Of a stretch of 45,919 bases of DNA, positions 1 to 8,146 are shown one piece after another. Numbering within the stretch: the first letter of the stretch is position 1; every line of letters starts with the position of its first letter. The DNA lies in NCBI GenBank assembly GCA_049317645.1, contig JBMOHV010000004.1, positions 1 through 45,919 on the forward strand, in the 5' to 3' direction. This DNA is from SYHX01 sp049317645. Its GTDB lineage: Bacteria > Bacteroidota > Bacteroidia > UBA7662. The notes under the pieces are model-generated. The model was not told the DNA's origin, ran no database searches, and was given only the letters and a program-made list of their open reading frames with translations. The position numbers were made by a program, and so were the translations under genes.

Positions 1-1628
1 TGAAGGGTGGCCGCCATCGTGGTGCGAAGACCTTTTACTTTGGACCAATTCTTGGTACCCCCAGTCTTCGCAATGTACTTATCGAGGACGGATGCTAGGG
101 TGGTTCCCTCCGGTAATTTCAGCGCTGTGGGATCCGGTGCCGTTTCTCCGTTCCAATCCATCCATTCGATCATTCCATCGCTGTCCATGGCACGAAGTTT
201 GGGTGCGATTTCGCTGCCTTTGCCAACACACAAAACAACGCAGGACCCGGGCTGAATCATTTTGCGGGCCATGGACTGCACGGCTTCCTGATCAACTTGG
301 GCCAGGTCTTGCAAATAATTCCTGTAATAGGTAGGGGACATGCGGTAGCGCTCCTGGTCGATGTAAAAACCGGCCACCGTTTGGGGATTCTGCAGCGAAA
401 TGGAAAAAGTCCCGTTGAGATAATTCTGGACACCTTGGAGTTCGTCCGCGGGGACCAAGGTATCCCGAATCCGATTTAATTCATAAAAAAACTCACGAAT
501 CGCACTGTCCGTAACGGCATTACGTACTTGAGCATAGGCTCGGAACTGCCCGACCAAGGGATCCTTGGTCAGCGAGGAATAGGCCCCGTAGGTATAACCG
601 TGGGTTTCTCGAAGGTTATCAAAGAGCCGAGCATCGCTGGCACCTAGGATGGTATTCATCACCGACGATGGGATGTAGTCGGGAGAACCCGGAACCAATT
701 GGACGGTGTTGGCAATACGAATCACCGTTTGGACAGCCAAAGGACGATCGACCATCACAACCCTGACACCGTTAGGGTTGGTAGGAACCGGGTATTTGTG
801 GGTCGGTACCACGGCTGCAGCCCATGGCCCCAGGTGTTGGCGGGTCAATGCCTCGGCAGTGGCTCGATCGATATCGCCTACCAAGGCCAAATACGCTACG
901 TTGGGTCGGAGATAACGGTCCCTGAAATTTTCACAATCCTGGAGTTGAATGGATTCAAGACCTTTCTGCGTTTGGATTTCACCATAGGGATGGTTCGATC
1001 CGTAAAGCAAACGAGGAAGAACGCGGGCGGCAACGGATTCGGCATTGGTCTGTTCGCTTTCCAAACCAGAAATGGACTGCTTACGCAGACGCTCCAATTC
1101 CAGGGCTCGGTAGGCGGGTTGGGTGAGCATTTCTCCAATGAGTCCCATCAACGGAGCTGTGTTACGGCTCAAGCAGGAGGCGTAGAGTCCATTGGACGAA
1201 GTGGACAGGGTGGCACCCAGGCCGTCGATGGCCTCGTCCAAGGCTTCCTTGGATTTATCGCGGGTTCCACTGCGAATCATTTCACCGGTGAGTGCCGAAA
1301 CGCCTGTTTTGGAACCTTCGGCAACGGGATCGTAGTCCCAGACCAAGGAAACAGAGACCCGTGGAAGTTTGGTGTTACGAACCAAAAAGACTTTGAGTCC
1401 ATTGGGTAATTCCCAACGCTCCGCTTCTGCCCAACGAATCTCCGGAGCAGGACCCGCTGCAGGTCGAACGCTGCGGTCCAAGGGAGCCGGTGGCTCTGGG
1501 GCTGTCAAGGTTTTGCGCTCTTTGGTCGATTTGGCTTTGGGCAGGGACTTGGTGCCTTGGGCCACGGCCGAGTCGATACGTAGTCCTGAACCAAGCAGAA
1601 CCAGCAGGAGGAGGAAAAAACGGAACAT
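1..1628 (-). CDS. M16-family peptidase homologue lacking the zinc motif (3' end beyond window)
   Basis: About 542 codons are visible and the frame runs off the left edge. The N-terminus is a signal peptide (hydrophobic residues 4-15, Ala-Val-Ala-Gln near 21-24), so the product is probably periplasmic or surface-exposed. From about residue 70 the chain follows the M16 fold (ELPNGLKVFLV; later SNHPYGE and a GDID strand). Where the active neighbour has HFFEH, this protein has Ala112-x-x-Gly115-Glu116, so all three zinc/catalytic residues are replaced. In known two-subunit M16 enzymes an inactive partner shapes the substrate chamber; that role is inferred here. It lies 53 bases downstream of the active-type gene on the same strand. 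An in-frame ATG at 1655 would add nine residues; 1628 was chosen because it places the basic/hydrophobic signal directly at the start. Confidence 0.85.
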   Translation of the reverse strand, partial: MFRFFLLLLVLLGSGLRIDSAVAQGTKSLPKAKSTKERKTLTAPEPPAPLDRSVRPAAGPAPEIRWAEAERWELPNGLKVFLVRNTKLPRVSVSLVWDYDPVAEGSKTGVSALTGEMIRSGTRDKSKEALDEAIDGLGATLSTSSNGLYASCLSRNTAPLMGLIGEMLTQPAYRALELERLRKQSISGLESEQTNAESVAARVLPRLLYGSNHPYGEIQTQKGLESIQLQDCENFRDRYLRPNVAYLALVGDIDRATAEALTRQHLGPWAAAVVPTHKYPVPTNPNGVRVVMVDRPLAVQTVIRIANTVQLVPGSPDYIPSSVMNTILGASDARLFDNLRETHGYTYGAYSSLTKDPLVGQFRAYAQVRNAVTDSAIREFFYELNRIRDTLVPADELQGVQNYLNGTFSISLQNPQTVAGFYIDQERYRMSPTYYRNYLQDLAQVDQEAVQSMARKMIQPGSCVVLCVGKGSEIAPKLRAMDSDGMIEWMDWNGETAPDPTALKLPEGTTLASVLDKYIAKTGGTKNWSKVKGLRTTMAATL

Positions 1629-1681
1629 GTTAAATACAGAGGATAAGGGGGCCATGAGTCGTTGGATAAGGAGCGTGGGGT

Positions 1682-3025
1682 CTATGGTTTGGGTTGAGCT
1701 AAGTAATACAGGGTTACCTGATTCTCGGGAACCAGGTAAAGCCGGGCGACTCGTTGCAAATCCTGCGGTGTCACTTTGCGAAAACGCTCAAATTCGGTGT
1801 TAATCAATTGGGCATCTCCATAAAACAATTCGTAGTCGCTCAATTGTTCAGCGATGCCCTGAACGCTGCCCATTTGGGCAACACGTTCGTTTTCAAGTTG
1901 GTTAATCAATTTGGAAAGTTCCTTGGGTTCGGTCAATTCATCCCGGATTCGTTGGTATTGGGCACGCATCGATGAATCCAATTGATCCGGACCCACGCCC
2001 ATATTGACAATGCCGTACATAATGGCGACGCTGTGATCCACCATGCCCAACGGGAAAGCACCGACGGCCACGGCCTTCTGTTCTTGGTCCACGATTGTTT
2101 TTTGGAAACGGGAAGAGGCCCCTTGGGAAAGCAGGCTGGTCAGCATGCTCATCGGATAGAAATCAGGGGTTCCTTGGGCCGGCATTTTGAAAGAATGCAC
2201 CACCGCCGGTAGCTGAATATTATCGTAAACGGTATCCCTGCGCTCGGCCGTTTGGACAGGTTCTTCGGGATTTGGGCGGGGAATGGGGCGGGTGGATGCG
2301 GGAATATTCCCAAAGTAACGTTCAATCCAGGTTTTGATCTGGGCATTGTTAAAATCACCGGCGATGGATAAGACGGCGTTATCCGGTACATAGAAGGTGC
2401 GGTAAAAATCCATGAACTCTTCTCTGCGGGCCGAATTCAAGTGATCCATGGAACCGATCACCGAACGCCCGTAGGGGTGGGCCAAGAACGTACGGCGCAT
2501 GGCCTGATCCAGCAAGCCACCGTAGGGGGTGTTATCGTAACGCTGTCGTCTTTCTTCTTTGACCACTTCACGTTGGGTTTCGATCCCCTGATCCTCGATT
2601 TTGGCATGCAGCATCCGTTCGCTTTCCATCCAGAGACCCAATTCCAATTGATTGGATGGCAGAATCTCAAAATAAAAGGTCCGATCGTAAAAGGTATTGG
2701 CGTTGAGGACGCCCCCATTGGTTTTAACCAATTTCATGTACTCACCGCGACCAATATTTTCGCTTCCTTCAAAGAGGAGGTGCTCGAAGAAATGAGCAAA
2801 ACCCGTCCGTTGCGGGTCTTCGTTTTTGCTTCCAACCTTGTAAGAAACCGTCACAGCCACAATGGGGGTGGTAGTATCCTGGTGCAGAAGAACTTTGAGT
2901 CCGTTGGGCAAGGTGTATCGCTCAAAGGGAATCACCTGGGCCTTGGCTTGGCGACCCGATAGGTTCGTCAGCAGGAGGACCGTGCAGGCGGTCCCTACCA
3001 AACGATTCAAAAAAGAATTGGACAT
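1682..3025 (-). CDS. M16-family zinc metallopeptidase, active-type
   Basis: A 447-residue secreted insulinase/processing-peptidase-like enzyme that should cleave peptides or small proteins in the periplasm or at the surface. The inverted zinc motif His-Phe-Phe-Glu-His is at residues 78-82 and the third ligand is probably the Glu of VVKEE near residue 157. The signal peptide spans about residues 1-30 and ends in Ala-Lys-Ala-Gln. A longer reading from 3091 would overlap the ilvE stop and add 22 residues ahead of the signal, so the ATG at 3025 is preferred. Length fits a single-chain M16B subunit. It follows ilvE by 47 bases and precedes the inactive-type homologue, which suggests a heteromeric pair. 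An 11-base T tract lies just upstream of the start on the coding strand. Confidence 0.93.
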   Translation of the reverse strand: MSNSFLNRLVGTACTVLLLTNLSGRQAKAQVIPFERYTLPNGLKVLLHQDTTTPIVAVTVSYKVGSKNEDPQRTGFAHFFEHLLFEGSENIGRGEYMKLVKTNGGVLNANTFYDRTFYFEILPSNQLELGLWMESERMLHAKIEDQGIETQREVVKEERRQRYDNTPYGGLLDQAMRRTFLAHPYGRSVIGSMDHLNSARREEFMDFYRTFYVPDNAVLSIAGDFNNAQIKTWIERYFGNIPASTRPIPRPNPEEPVQTAERRDTVYDNIQLPAVVHSFKMPAQGTPDFYPMSMLTSLLSQGASSRFQKTIVDQEQKAVAVGAFPLGMVDHSVAIMYGIVNMGVGPDQLDSSMRAQYQRIRDELTEPKELSKLINQLENERVAQMGSVQGIAEQLSDYELFYGDAQLINTEFERFRKVTPQDLQRVARLYLVPENQVTLYYLAQPKP

Positions 3026-3038
3026 AGAGGGATAGGTT

Positions 3039-3049
3039 AAAAAAAAAAA
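3039..3049 (-). repeat. 11-base homopolymer tract (poly-T on the gene strand)
   Basis: Eleven consecutive A on the plus strand, read as T11 for the minus-strand M16 gene whose ATG is at 3025, leaving 13 bases between tract and start codon. It sits in the ilvE-M16 gap. No stem precedes it, so it does not look like an intrinsic terminator. Confidence 0.6.
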
Positions 3050-3072
3050 GAGGGAATATGTTTGAAATAAAA

Positions 3073-4128
3073 CTAGATTTTCATAATCCAACCCCGGGTA
3101 TCCTGGGTTTTGCCGGTTTTGATATCGTCCAACATGCGGCCCAGCAGGGTCGAATAGGTGCGGTCCTCCATGGCAGGTAGTACCAAGCGCCGATCTTGGA
3201 CCGTAATGCTCGAAATCGGTGCCACCGTGGCGGCGGTACCGGTCCCGAAAGCGTCTTTGAGGTCCCCTCGATCGTAGGCGGCGACCACTTCTTCGAGGCT
3301 GACTTTGCGAACTTCCACCGGCAACCCAGCTTCGACCGCCAAACCCAGGATGCTATCCCGGGTGATACCCTCCAAGATGGTACCGTCTGCGAGGGGGGTC
3401 ACCAAGGTGTTTCCGATTTGAAAGAACAAATTCATAGTTCCCGATTCCTCGATGTATTTCATTTCTTTGCCGTCCAACCATACGAGTTGATCGTAGCCTG
3501 CTTCACGGGCGTGTTTCAAGGGCAACATACCGGCCGCATAGTTCCCGGCAACCTTGGCAAAACCGGTGCCCATGGGAAAGGCCCTCACATAGCGGTCCGA
3601 TACTTTGACATGCAATGGGGCCGTGTAGTAATTCCCCACGGGGCAATTAAAAATAATAAAGCGGTACGAATCCGAGGGCCGAATGCCGACGTATTCGTCA
3701 ATCGCGTACATAAAAGGGCGGATGTAGAGGGAATAACCAGGCTGGCGTGGAACCCATTCTTGGTCCAATTCCAACAAGGCCTTGAGACCGCCAATAAAAA
3801 TATCTTCGGTCACCGCCGGCATGCAAAGCCGTCCAGCTGAACGAATCATGCGACTCATGTTATCGTATGGGCGAAAAACCTGCACCTCGCCCTTTTGGTT
3901 GCGGTAGGCTTTGAGGCCCTCAAAAATCGACTGCCCGTAATGCAGGGCTGAAATAGCCGGATTGGTAGGAATTTCACCGTAGGGAACAATGCGGGCATTT
4001 TGCCAACGACCCCCTTCGAATTCGGCCACAAACATGTGGTCCGCAAAGATCTTGCCGAAGGGAAGATCCTCAAAATCCACCGTGGACAAACGAGATACGG
4101 GTAGCCGAGTAATAGGGATGGGGTCCAT
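3073..4128 (-). CDS. ilvE: Branched-chain amino-acid aminotransferase
   Basis: A 351-residue fold-type IV PLP enzyme that interconverts Leu/Ile/Val and their 2-oxo acids with glutamate/2-oxoglutarate, in the cytosol. The pattern matches the longer BCAT type: YGQSIFEGLKAY around residues 64-75, PLP lysine probably Lys192 in GFAKVAGNYAAG, the EESGTMN cofactor loop around 227-233, and FGTGTAATVAPI near the C-terminus that contacts the phosphate. Length is normal for the family. It is the first gene of a minus-strand unit with the two M16 genes and has a good -7 element 14 bases before its ATG. A leucine dehydrogenase acting on the same substrates is encoded at 16278-17381. Confidence 0.95.
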   Translation of the reverse strand: MDPIPITRLPVSRLSTVDFEDLPFGKIFADHMFVAEFEGGRWQNARIVPYGEIPTNPAISALHYGQSIFEGLKAYRNQKGEVQVFRPYDNMSRMIRSAGRLCMPAVTEDIFIGGLKALLELDQEWVPRQPGYSLYIRPFMYAIDEYVGIRPSDSYRFIIFNCPVGNYYTAPLHVKVSDRYVRAFPMGTGFAKVAGNYAAGMLPLKHAREAGYDQLVWLDGKEMKYIEESGTMNLFFQIGNTLVTPLADGTILEGITRDSILGLAVEAGLPVEVRKVSLEEVVAAYDRGDLKDAFGTGTAATVAPISSITVQDRRLVLPAMEDRTYSTLLGRMLDDIKTGKTQDTRGWIMKI

Positions 4129-4142
4129 GGCTGCTTTTTGTC

Positions 4143-4150
4143 CAAAAATA
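4143..4150 (-). promoter_or_regulatory. Bacteroidota -7 promoter element for ilvE operon
   Basis: TATTTTTG on the minus strand matches the TAnnTTTG consensus of this phylum and ends 14 bases before the ilvE ATG. No clear -33 TTG is seen at the usual distance. Confidence 0.55.
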
Positions 4151-4191
4151 GGTCAATCACCGCGTTATTTGCATACATTAACCCGTAAGAC

Positions 4192-4644
4192 ATGGACTCC
4201 AACCCCTCGATTTCCCAATTTTGGGGCCCACAAGCTGGGAATTCTCTGTGGGAGGACTGGGTCCTGGGGCGCGAAACCTTGGTCTACATGGATGGTCCGG
4301 TCACCGGGGGGGTGACCAAGGCTGTTTTGCCTTCAACGAACCTCGTGGTGGTCCTCAGCCAAACCGCAACGCAGGAGGAAGAGGCCTTGCTGGCCAAAAT
4401 CATCGGGGCCCTGAACCTATCCCAAAACCAAATCGTTCGGCACACAGGCCCCGTTCTTGCCTGGGAACCTTGGATTCAAAATCGATTGGTGGCCTTTGGT
4501 GTCCCCATTCCACCCGATTTGTCCCTTGGGCAGGGTCCCGAATCTTGGGTGGGCACGGTCTCTTTGACCCGGATGATGGACGATCCCGAGGCCAAAAAAA
4601 ACCTTTGGCAGCAAATCAAAGGCTGGAAATTCCCAGAATCCTAA
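4192..4644 (+). CDS. Unknown 150-residue protein upstream of rdgB
   Basis: Not firmly recognised. The product is soluble, without signal peptide or membrane segment. Visible features: an aromatic start (QFWGPQAGNSLWEDW), a hydrophobic strand LVVVLS near 51-56, Glu-rich EEEALLAKI (residues 62-70), a second half with WEPWIQNRLVAFGVPIPPDL, and a C-terminal LTRMMDDPEAKKNLWQQIK helix. The combination of a central sheet and a 'short linear motif then DP..K..LW..IK' tail resembles the HolD-like/uracil-glycosylase-fold small proteins found in Bacteroidota, but this is a guess. It is six bases upstream of rdgB and probably cotranscribed, which hints at nucleotide or DNA metabolism. The ATG at 4192 is the first start in frame; it is divergent from ilvE by 63 bases. 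Confidence 0.75.
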   Translation: MDSNPSISQFWGPQAGNSLWEDWVLGRETLVYMDGPVTGGVTKAVLPSTNLVVVLSQTATQEEEALLAKIIGALNLSQNQIVRHTGPVLAWEPWIQNRLVAFGVPIPPDLSLGQGPESWVGTVSLTRMMDDPEAKKNLWQQIKGWKFPES

Positions 4645-4650
4645 GTCACC

Positions 4651-5247
4651 TTGAATTCGACCGAAACCTGGGTTCTGGCCACCCATAACCAAGGAAAAAC
4701 CAGGGAATTTAGGGCCCAATGGCCTTGGGACTCGGTACGCCTCTGGAGCCTGGCCGACTGCGGGGTGAGAGAGATTCCTGCCGAAACGGGGGAAACCTTT
4801 GCCCAAAACGCCTTCCTAAAGGCCCAAGCGGCCCATCTAGCCAGCGGGTACCCGGCCTTGGCCGATGATTCCGGGTTGGTGGTGCCGGCCCTGGGAGGCG
4901 AACCCGGATTGCACAGCGCCCGGTACGCAGGACCTGCGGCCTCGGATGCGGATAATCTCCGACTCCTACTACGTAACATGCACGGTCTCAAGAACAGGGA
5001 AGCCTATTTTGTTTGTGTTTTGTGTTGGTGGGATGGCCAAGGGGAGCCGATTTGGGTGGAAGGCCGCTGTGACGGACGTATCCTCCACGAAGAGGCGGGA
5101 CAAGAAGGCTTTGGTTACGATCCGGTTTTTGAACCCATAGAAAGTCCTGGACTTTCATTGGCCCAGCTGGGAACCGATTTCAAAAAACAACACTCGCACC
5201 GGGCCATGGCCCTTCGCAACCTCTATCAAAGGCTGTTGGCTCGGTAG
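4651..5247 (+). CDS. rdgB: dITP/XTP pyrophosphatase (RdgB/HAM1), TTG start
   Basis: A 198-residue house-cleaning enzyme that hydrolyses non-canonical purine triphosphates (ITP, dITP, XTP) to monophosphates plus PPi. The family signatures are complete: an N-terminal T-x-N-x-G-K-x-x-E nucleotide loop at residues 11-19, ADDSGL with the catalytic Asp pair at 72-73, EGFGYDPVF at 152-160 and the C-terminal Ser-His-Arg at 182-184. The first residue of the conserved core is only six residues from the start and no in-frame ATG precedes it, so the TTG at 4651, six bases after the upstream stop, must serve as start. Its 3' end overlaps convergent rnhA by 22 bases. Confidence 0.93.
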   Translation: MNSTETWVLATHNQGKTREFRAQWPWDSVRLWSLADCGVREIPAETGETFAQNAFLKAQAAHLASGYPALADDSGLVVPALGGEPGLHSARYAGPAASDADNLRLLLRNMHGLKNREAYFVCVLCWWDGQGEPIWVEGRCDGRILHEEAGQEGFGYDPVFEPIESPGLSLAQLGTDFKKQHSHRAMALRNLYQRLLAR

Positions 5248-5687
5248 CCCAAGTCGGGCCCCAGGGAGGACGAAGCAGCAGCGGCCTTGGCCAAGACATC
5301 GCAGCGCTCGTTTTCGGGGATTTCGGCATGGCCTTTGATCCAGCACCAGGTGATTTGATGTTGGTGGGTCAAAGGCAAAAGCCTTTGCCATAAATCGATG
5401 TTTTTGACATTCTTCCAGGCCCTTCGTTTCCATCCACCAATCCAGTCCTTGACAAAGGCATCCACCACGTATTTGGAATCGCTAAACAAGCGAATGGTAT
5501 GATCGTTTCCGCGAAGCGCCTGAAGGGCCTCCACCACCGCCATGAGTTCCATCCGATTGTTGGTGGTGCATGAAAATCCTCCACTGATTTCCAAGCGTCG
5601 ATCGCCGCTAAGAAGAACTGCGGCATAACCACCCGGACCTGGATTGCCCAGGGCCGAACCATCGGTGTAAATATCGATATGGGCCAT
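5226..5687 (-). CDS. rnhA: Ribonuclease HI
   Basis: A 153-residue RNase H type 1, which cuts the RNA strand of RNA-DNA hybrids. The catalytic set is present: Asp9 (YTDGSALGNPG), Glu47 (NNRMEL), Asp70 (FSDSKYV) and Asp130 (NERCDVLA), with the loop histidine His120 in KGHAE. The basic protrusion typical of E. coli RNase HI is present (GGWKRRAWKNVKN, residues 84-96). It follows folC by four bases and is probably the last gene of the exbB unit. The 3' end overlaps rdgB tail to tail. Confidence 0.95.
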   Translation of the reverse strand: MAHIDIYTDGSALGNPGPGGYAAVLLSGDRRLEISGGFSCTTNNRMELMAVVEALQALRGNDHTIRLFSDSKYVVDAFVKDWIGGWKRRAWKNVKNIDLWQRLLPLTHQHQITWCWIKGHAEIPENERCDVLAKAAAASSSLGPDLGYRANSL

Positions 5688-5691
5688 CGAG

Positions 5692-7020
5692 CTATTCGTT
5701 CAAAACAGGGATTTCGGCCACCACAAAAAAACTACCCAGCGCCAGCACCAAACCGTCGTCCGATGATTGACGAACGGCTTGATTCCAAGCCTCTTCGACC
5801 GAAGGGTAGGCAGACCCTGTCAAGCCGACGGCCTCCGCTTTTTGGGCCAAAACCTCGGCCGGTAGCGACCTGGGATTATCGGGTGCAGCAAAATAAAACC
5901 GGGCATCGCGTGGCATCCTTTGCAGGATGGGCTCCAAATCTTTGTCGGCGGAGAGTCCCAGGACCACCGCCCAATTTTTGGAAGGACGGCAGGCGGCTGC
6001 TTGCCCAAGGACGCAATCGATGCCTTCGATGTTATGGGCGACATCCACAACACGCAAGGGGCTTTGCCCCAAAACCTGCCATCGGCCTTGCATTCCTGTG
6101 TTCCGAACAACGGATAACAGACCGTCACGGACCTTGGTTTCTTCCAATTCCACCCCTACATTTCGCAGGACCTCCACCATGGTCAAAACCTGGGCTAGAT
6201 TTTCTCCTTGATAAGCCCCCAAAAGGTCGGTTTGGAGAGGCTGGTCCACGATTCGACCCAGCCTTTGAACCTGCCAAACAGCCGGGCCCATGGGGGGTGA
6301 TTTCGAGTCTTTCTGGAGGTTGTAGACCTGGTCGGCGTAGGTTAAGAGACAGCGTAATTCGTGGGCCTTGTTCTGGAAAACCTGGTCGATTTCATCGCCC
6401 TGAGACCGGCCGATGACCACGGGCACCCCCCTTTTGAGGATCCCTGCTTTTTCGGCGGCAATCAAGGGCAAGCGATCTCCCAAGAAATTCATATGATCCC
6501 AGTCAATGTGGGTAATCGCTGTTAAACCGGGCTTGACCACATTGGTGGAATCCAAACGACCTCCAAGGCCTGTCTCAATCACCGCAAAATCAACGTGATG
6601 GTTGGCAAAATGCTCAAAGGCCAGGGCGGTGGTGAATTCAAAAAAAGAGGCCTCCATGGCTCCCGAAGCCTGACGCATTCGTTCAACCCCAGCGACCACC
6701 TCGGAAGGCTCGATGCATTGCCCGTTGATTCGGATTCTTTCCCTAAAATCCCGAAGATGGGGAGAGGTGAACAGCCCGGTTTTGTAACCGCAGGCCTGCA
6801 GAACCGAGGCCATGGCATGGCAGACCGAACCTTTGCCGTTGGTACCGGCCACATGAATGATCAACCCCATGCGATCTTGGGGTTGGTCCAGAAATTGACA
6901 TAGATGGCGAATGCGTTCCAACCCTTCTTTGTACGCTGGTGGACCGATTCGTTGGTACATGGGCAAATGCTCCAAGAGCCAGCGGTAGGTTTCTTGGTAG
7001 GTTGGGGATTCAGCCCTCAT
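5692..7020 (-). CDS. folC: Bifunctional folylpolyglutamate/dihydrofolate synthase
   Basis: A 442-residue Mur-ligase-family enzyme that adds glutamate to dihydropteroate and to reduced folates with ATP in the cytosol. Visible motifs are the P-loop VAGTNGKGS (residues 57-65), the omega-loop FTSPHL (84-89), ETGLGGRLDSTN, HIDWDHMNFLGD in the central domain, and DVAHNIEG in the C-terminal domain. Length is standard. Its ATG overlaps the tonB stop in an ATGA tetranucleotide (7017-7020), so translation is probably coupled to the ExbB-ExbD-TonB genes upstream, an order also common in flavobacteria. Confidence 0.95.
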   Translation of the reverse strand: MRAESPTYQETYRWLLEHLPMYQRIGPPAYKEGLERIRHLCQFLDQPQDRMGLIIHVAGTNGKGSVCHAMASVLQACGYKTGLFTSPHLRDFRERIRINGQCIEPSEVVAGVERMRQASGAMEASFFEFTTALAFEHFANHHVDFAVIETGLGGRLDSTNVVKPGLTAITHIDWDHMNFLGDRLPLIAAEKAGILKRGVPVVIGRSQGDEIDQVFQNKAHELRCLLTYADQVYNLQKDSKSPPMGPAVWQVQRLGRIVDQPLQTDLLGAYQGENLAQVLTMVEVLRNVGVELEETKVRDGLLSVVRNTGMQGRWQVLGQSPLRVVDVAHNIEGIDCVLGQAAACRPSKNWAVVLGLSADKDLEPILQRMPRDARFYFAAPDNPRSLPAEVLAQKAEAVGLTGSAYPSVEEAWNQAVRQSSDDGLVLALGSFFVVAEIPVLNE

Positions 7021-7757
7021 GAACGGTTTTTGATTTGCAATTCAAAAACCAGAACACCGCGCTGTGAGGAGGCCAATTCCGGATTGGGTCGAAACCGGGC
7101 GTTTTGGGTGGCCTCCACCAAGGCTCGCTTTTGTTGGGCATTGAGCGGTTTGCTGCTTGTGGGTGGGCCGGTAACCCGGACCCTGCCTTCACGATCCACT
7201 TCGATGGGGATCACAACGCGGGCATCGAGAATCCTAAAATCTTCGGGATCCGGACTTTTGGAAAACCCACGATTCTCCAAACCATCCCCACGGGCCGAAA
7301 AGCCCCCGCTGCCCGAAAGCCCCGAGTTGTTGGAAGAGGCGGTTCCGTCCTTTTGGCCCTTGGAGGCTTCGCTTGAACTGTTGTTGGGGTTGGGTTGACC
7401 CTGGCGTTGCAAAAGCCGCTGGAGTCGGGGATTCATGGGCTTGGTCTCAGGCTTGGGGGTCACCACGGGGGCTTCTTCTTGGTCCTGGGTGACGCTTGGA
7501 CTCGGCGTCGAGGTCTTGGGGACCGGTTCGGTTCTATCGGAGGTTGGGCTGTTGCTTCCGGTGGGTGGAAGGGACGGGGCAAGCTCCTCTTGGCCGTCTT
7601 CAACCCCCAAGGCCAAGGCCAGCCCTCCTCCGGGGGAAGCAGGCGGTGGTGCATCGGGCAATCCAAGGTGTAGCATGGCCAGCAAGAGAAGAAGCAACCC
7701 GTGCAATACCAGGGAAATCAACCAAGCTGAACCGGAACGACCGAAGGGGGCCTTCAT
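7017..7757 (-). CDS. tonB: TonB-type energy transducer
   Basis: A 246-residue inner-membrane protein expected to pass proton-motive force from ExbB-ExbD to outer-membrane receptors. One N-terminal membrane helix (about residues 11-33) carries the Ser-x-x-x-His pattern of TonB (SLVLH). A long periplasmic linker rich in Pro, Ser, Gly and Asn follows, with PVVTPKPETKP near the middle, and the last ~75 residues form the C-terminal domain (IPIEVDREGRV to VFELQIKNRS). A reading from 7805 exists, but the ATG at 7757 overlaps the exbD stop as ATGA and gives a normal N-terminus, so it is preferred. The C-terminal domain is divergent, and a TolA-like role cannot be excluded. Confidence 0.85.
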   Translation of the reverse strand: MKAPFGRSGSAWLISLVLHGLLLLLLAMLHLGLPDAPPPASPGGGLALALGVEDGQEELAPSLPPTGSNSPTSDRTEPVPKTSTPSPSVTQDQEEAPVVTPKPETKPMNPRLQRLLQRQGQPNPNNSSSEASKGQKDGTASSNNSGLSGSGGFSARGDGLENRGFSKSPDPEDFRILDARVVIPIEVDREGRVRVTGPPTSSKPLNAQQKRALVEATQNARFRPNPELASSQRGVLVFELQIKNRS

Positions 7758-8146
7758 CGAGGGTCGGTCGCTAACACCATTTTGAGTCCGGCTTCCCGGG
7801 ACCATTGCATCACATCCACCACTTCCTGAACAGGTACCCTGTGATGGGCCTGCAACATCAATGTTTGACCGGTATCGGCCGAAGCCAAGGCGCGAATTTG
7901 GGCCTGTAAAGCGCTCTTGGACAAGGGCTTCTGTTCAAGGTGGTACACCGACATGCTATCGATGCTAATGCGGATGACTTTGGATTCAAGGTTCTGGCCC
8001 TTGCCTTTGGGGAGGACCAACTTCAGGGCTTGAGGTGCCACCAGGGTCGAGGTCAACAAAAAGAAAATCAACAACAAAAAGACGATATCGGTCATCGAAG
8101 CCATGCTAAAATCGGCTCGGACTTTGGAGGGCTGGCGAAAATTCAT
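7754..8146 (-). CDS. exbD: Biopolymer transport protein ExbD/TolR
   Basis: A 130-residue inner-membrane protein with a single N-terminal helix and a periplasmic domain, forming the proton channel with ExbB. The membrane segment begins with the conserved Asp20 in MTDIVFLLLIFFLLTS (residues 18-33), the residue protonated during transport in this family. The periplasmic part holds the usual LVLPKG after the helix. It starts and ends in ATGA overlaps with exbB (8143-8146) and tonB (7754-7757). Confidence 0.95.
   Translation of the reverse strand: MNFRQPSKVRADFSMASMTDIVFLLLIFFLLTSTLVAPQALKLVLPKGKGQNLESKVIRISIDSMSVYHLEQKPLSKSALQAQIRALASADTGQTLMLQAHHRVPVQEVVDVMQWSREAGLKMVLATDPR

Noticed and set aside
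699..1409. A 236-codon plus-strand frame opposite the inactive M16 gene
   Set aside because: Antisense shadow; the minus strand carries a continuous M16 protein with a signal peptide.
5679..6416. A 245-codon plus-strand frame opposite folC
   Set aside because: The product is rich in Pro, Arg and Gly without domains and overlaps a fully conserved folC.
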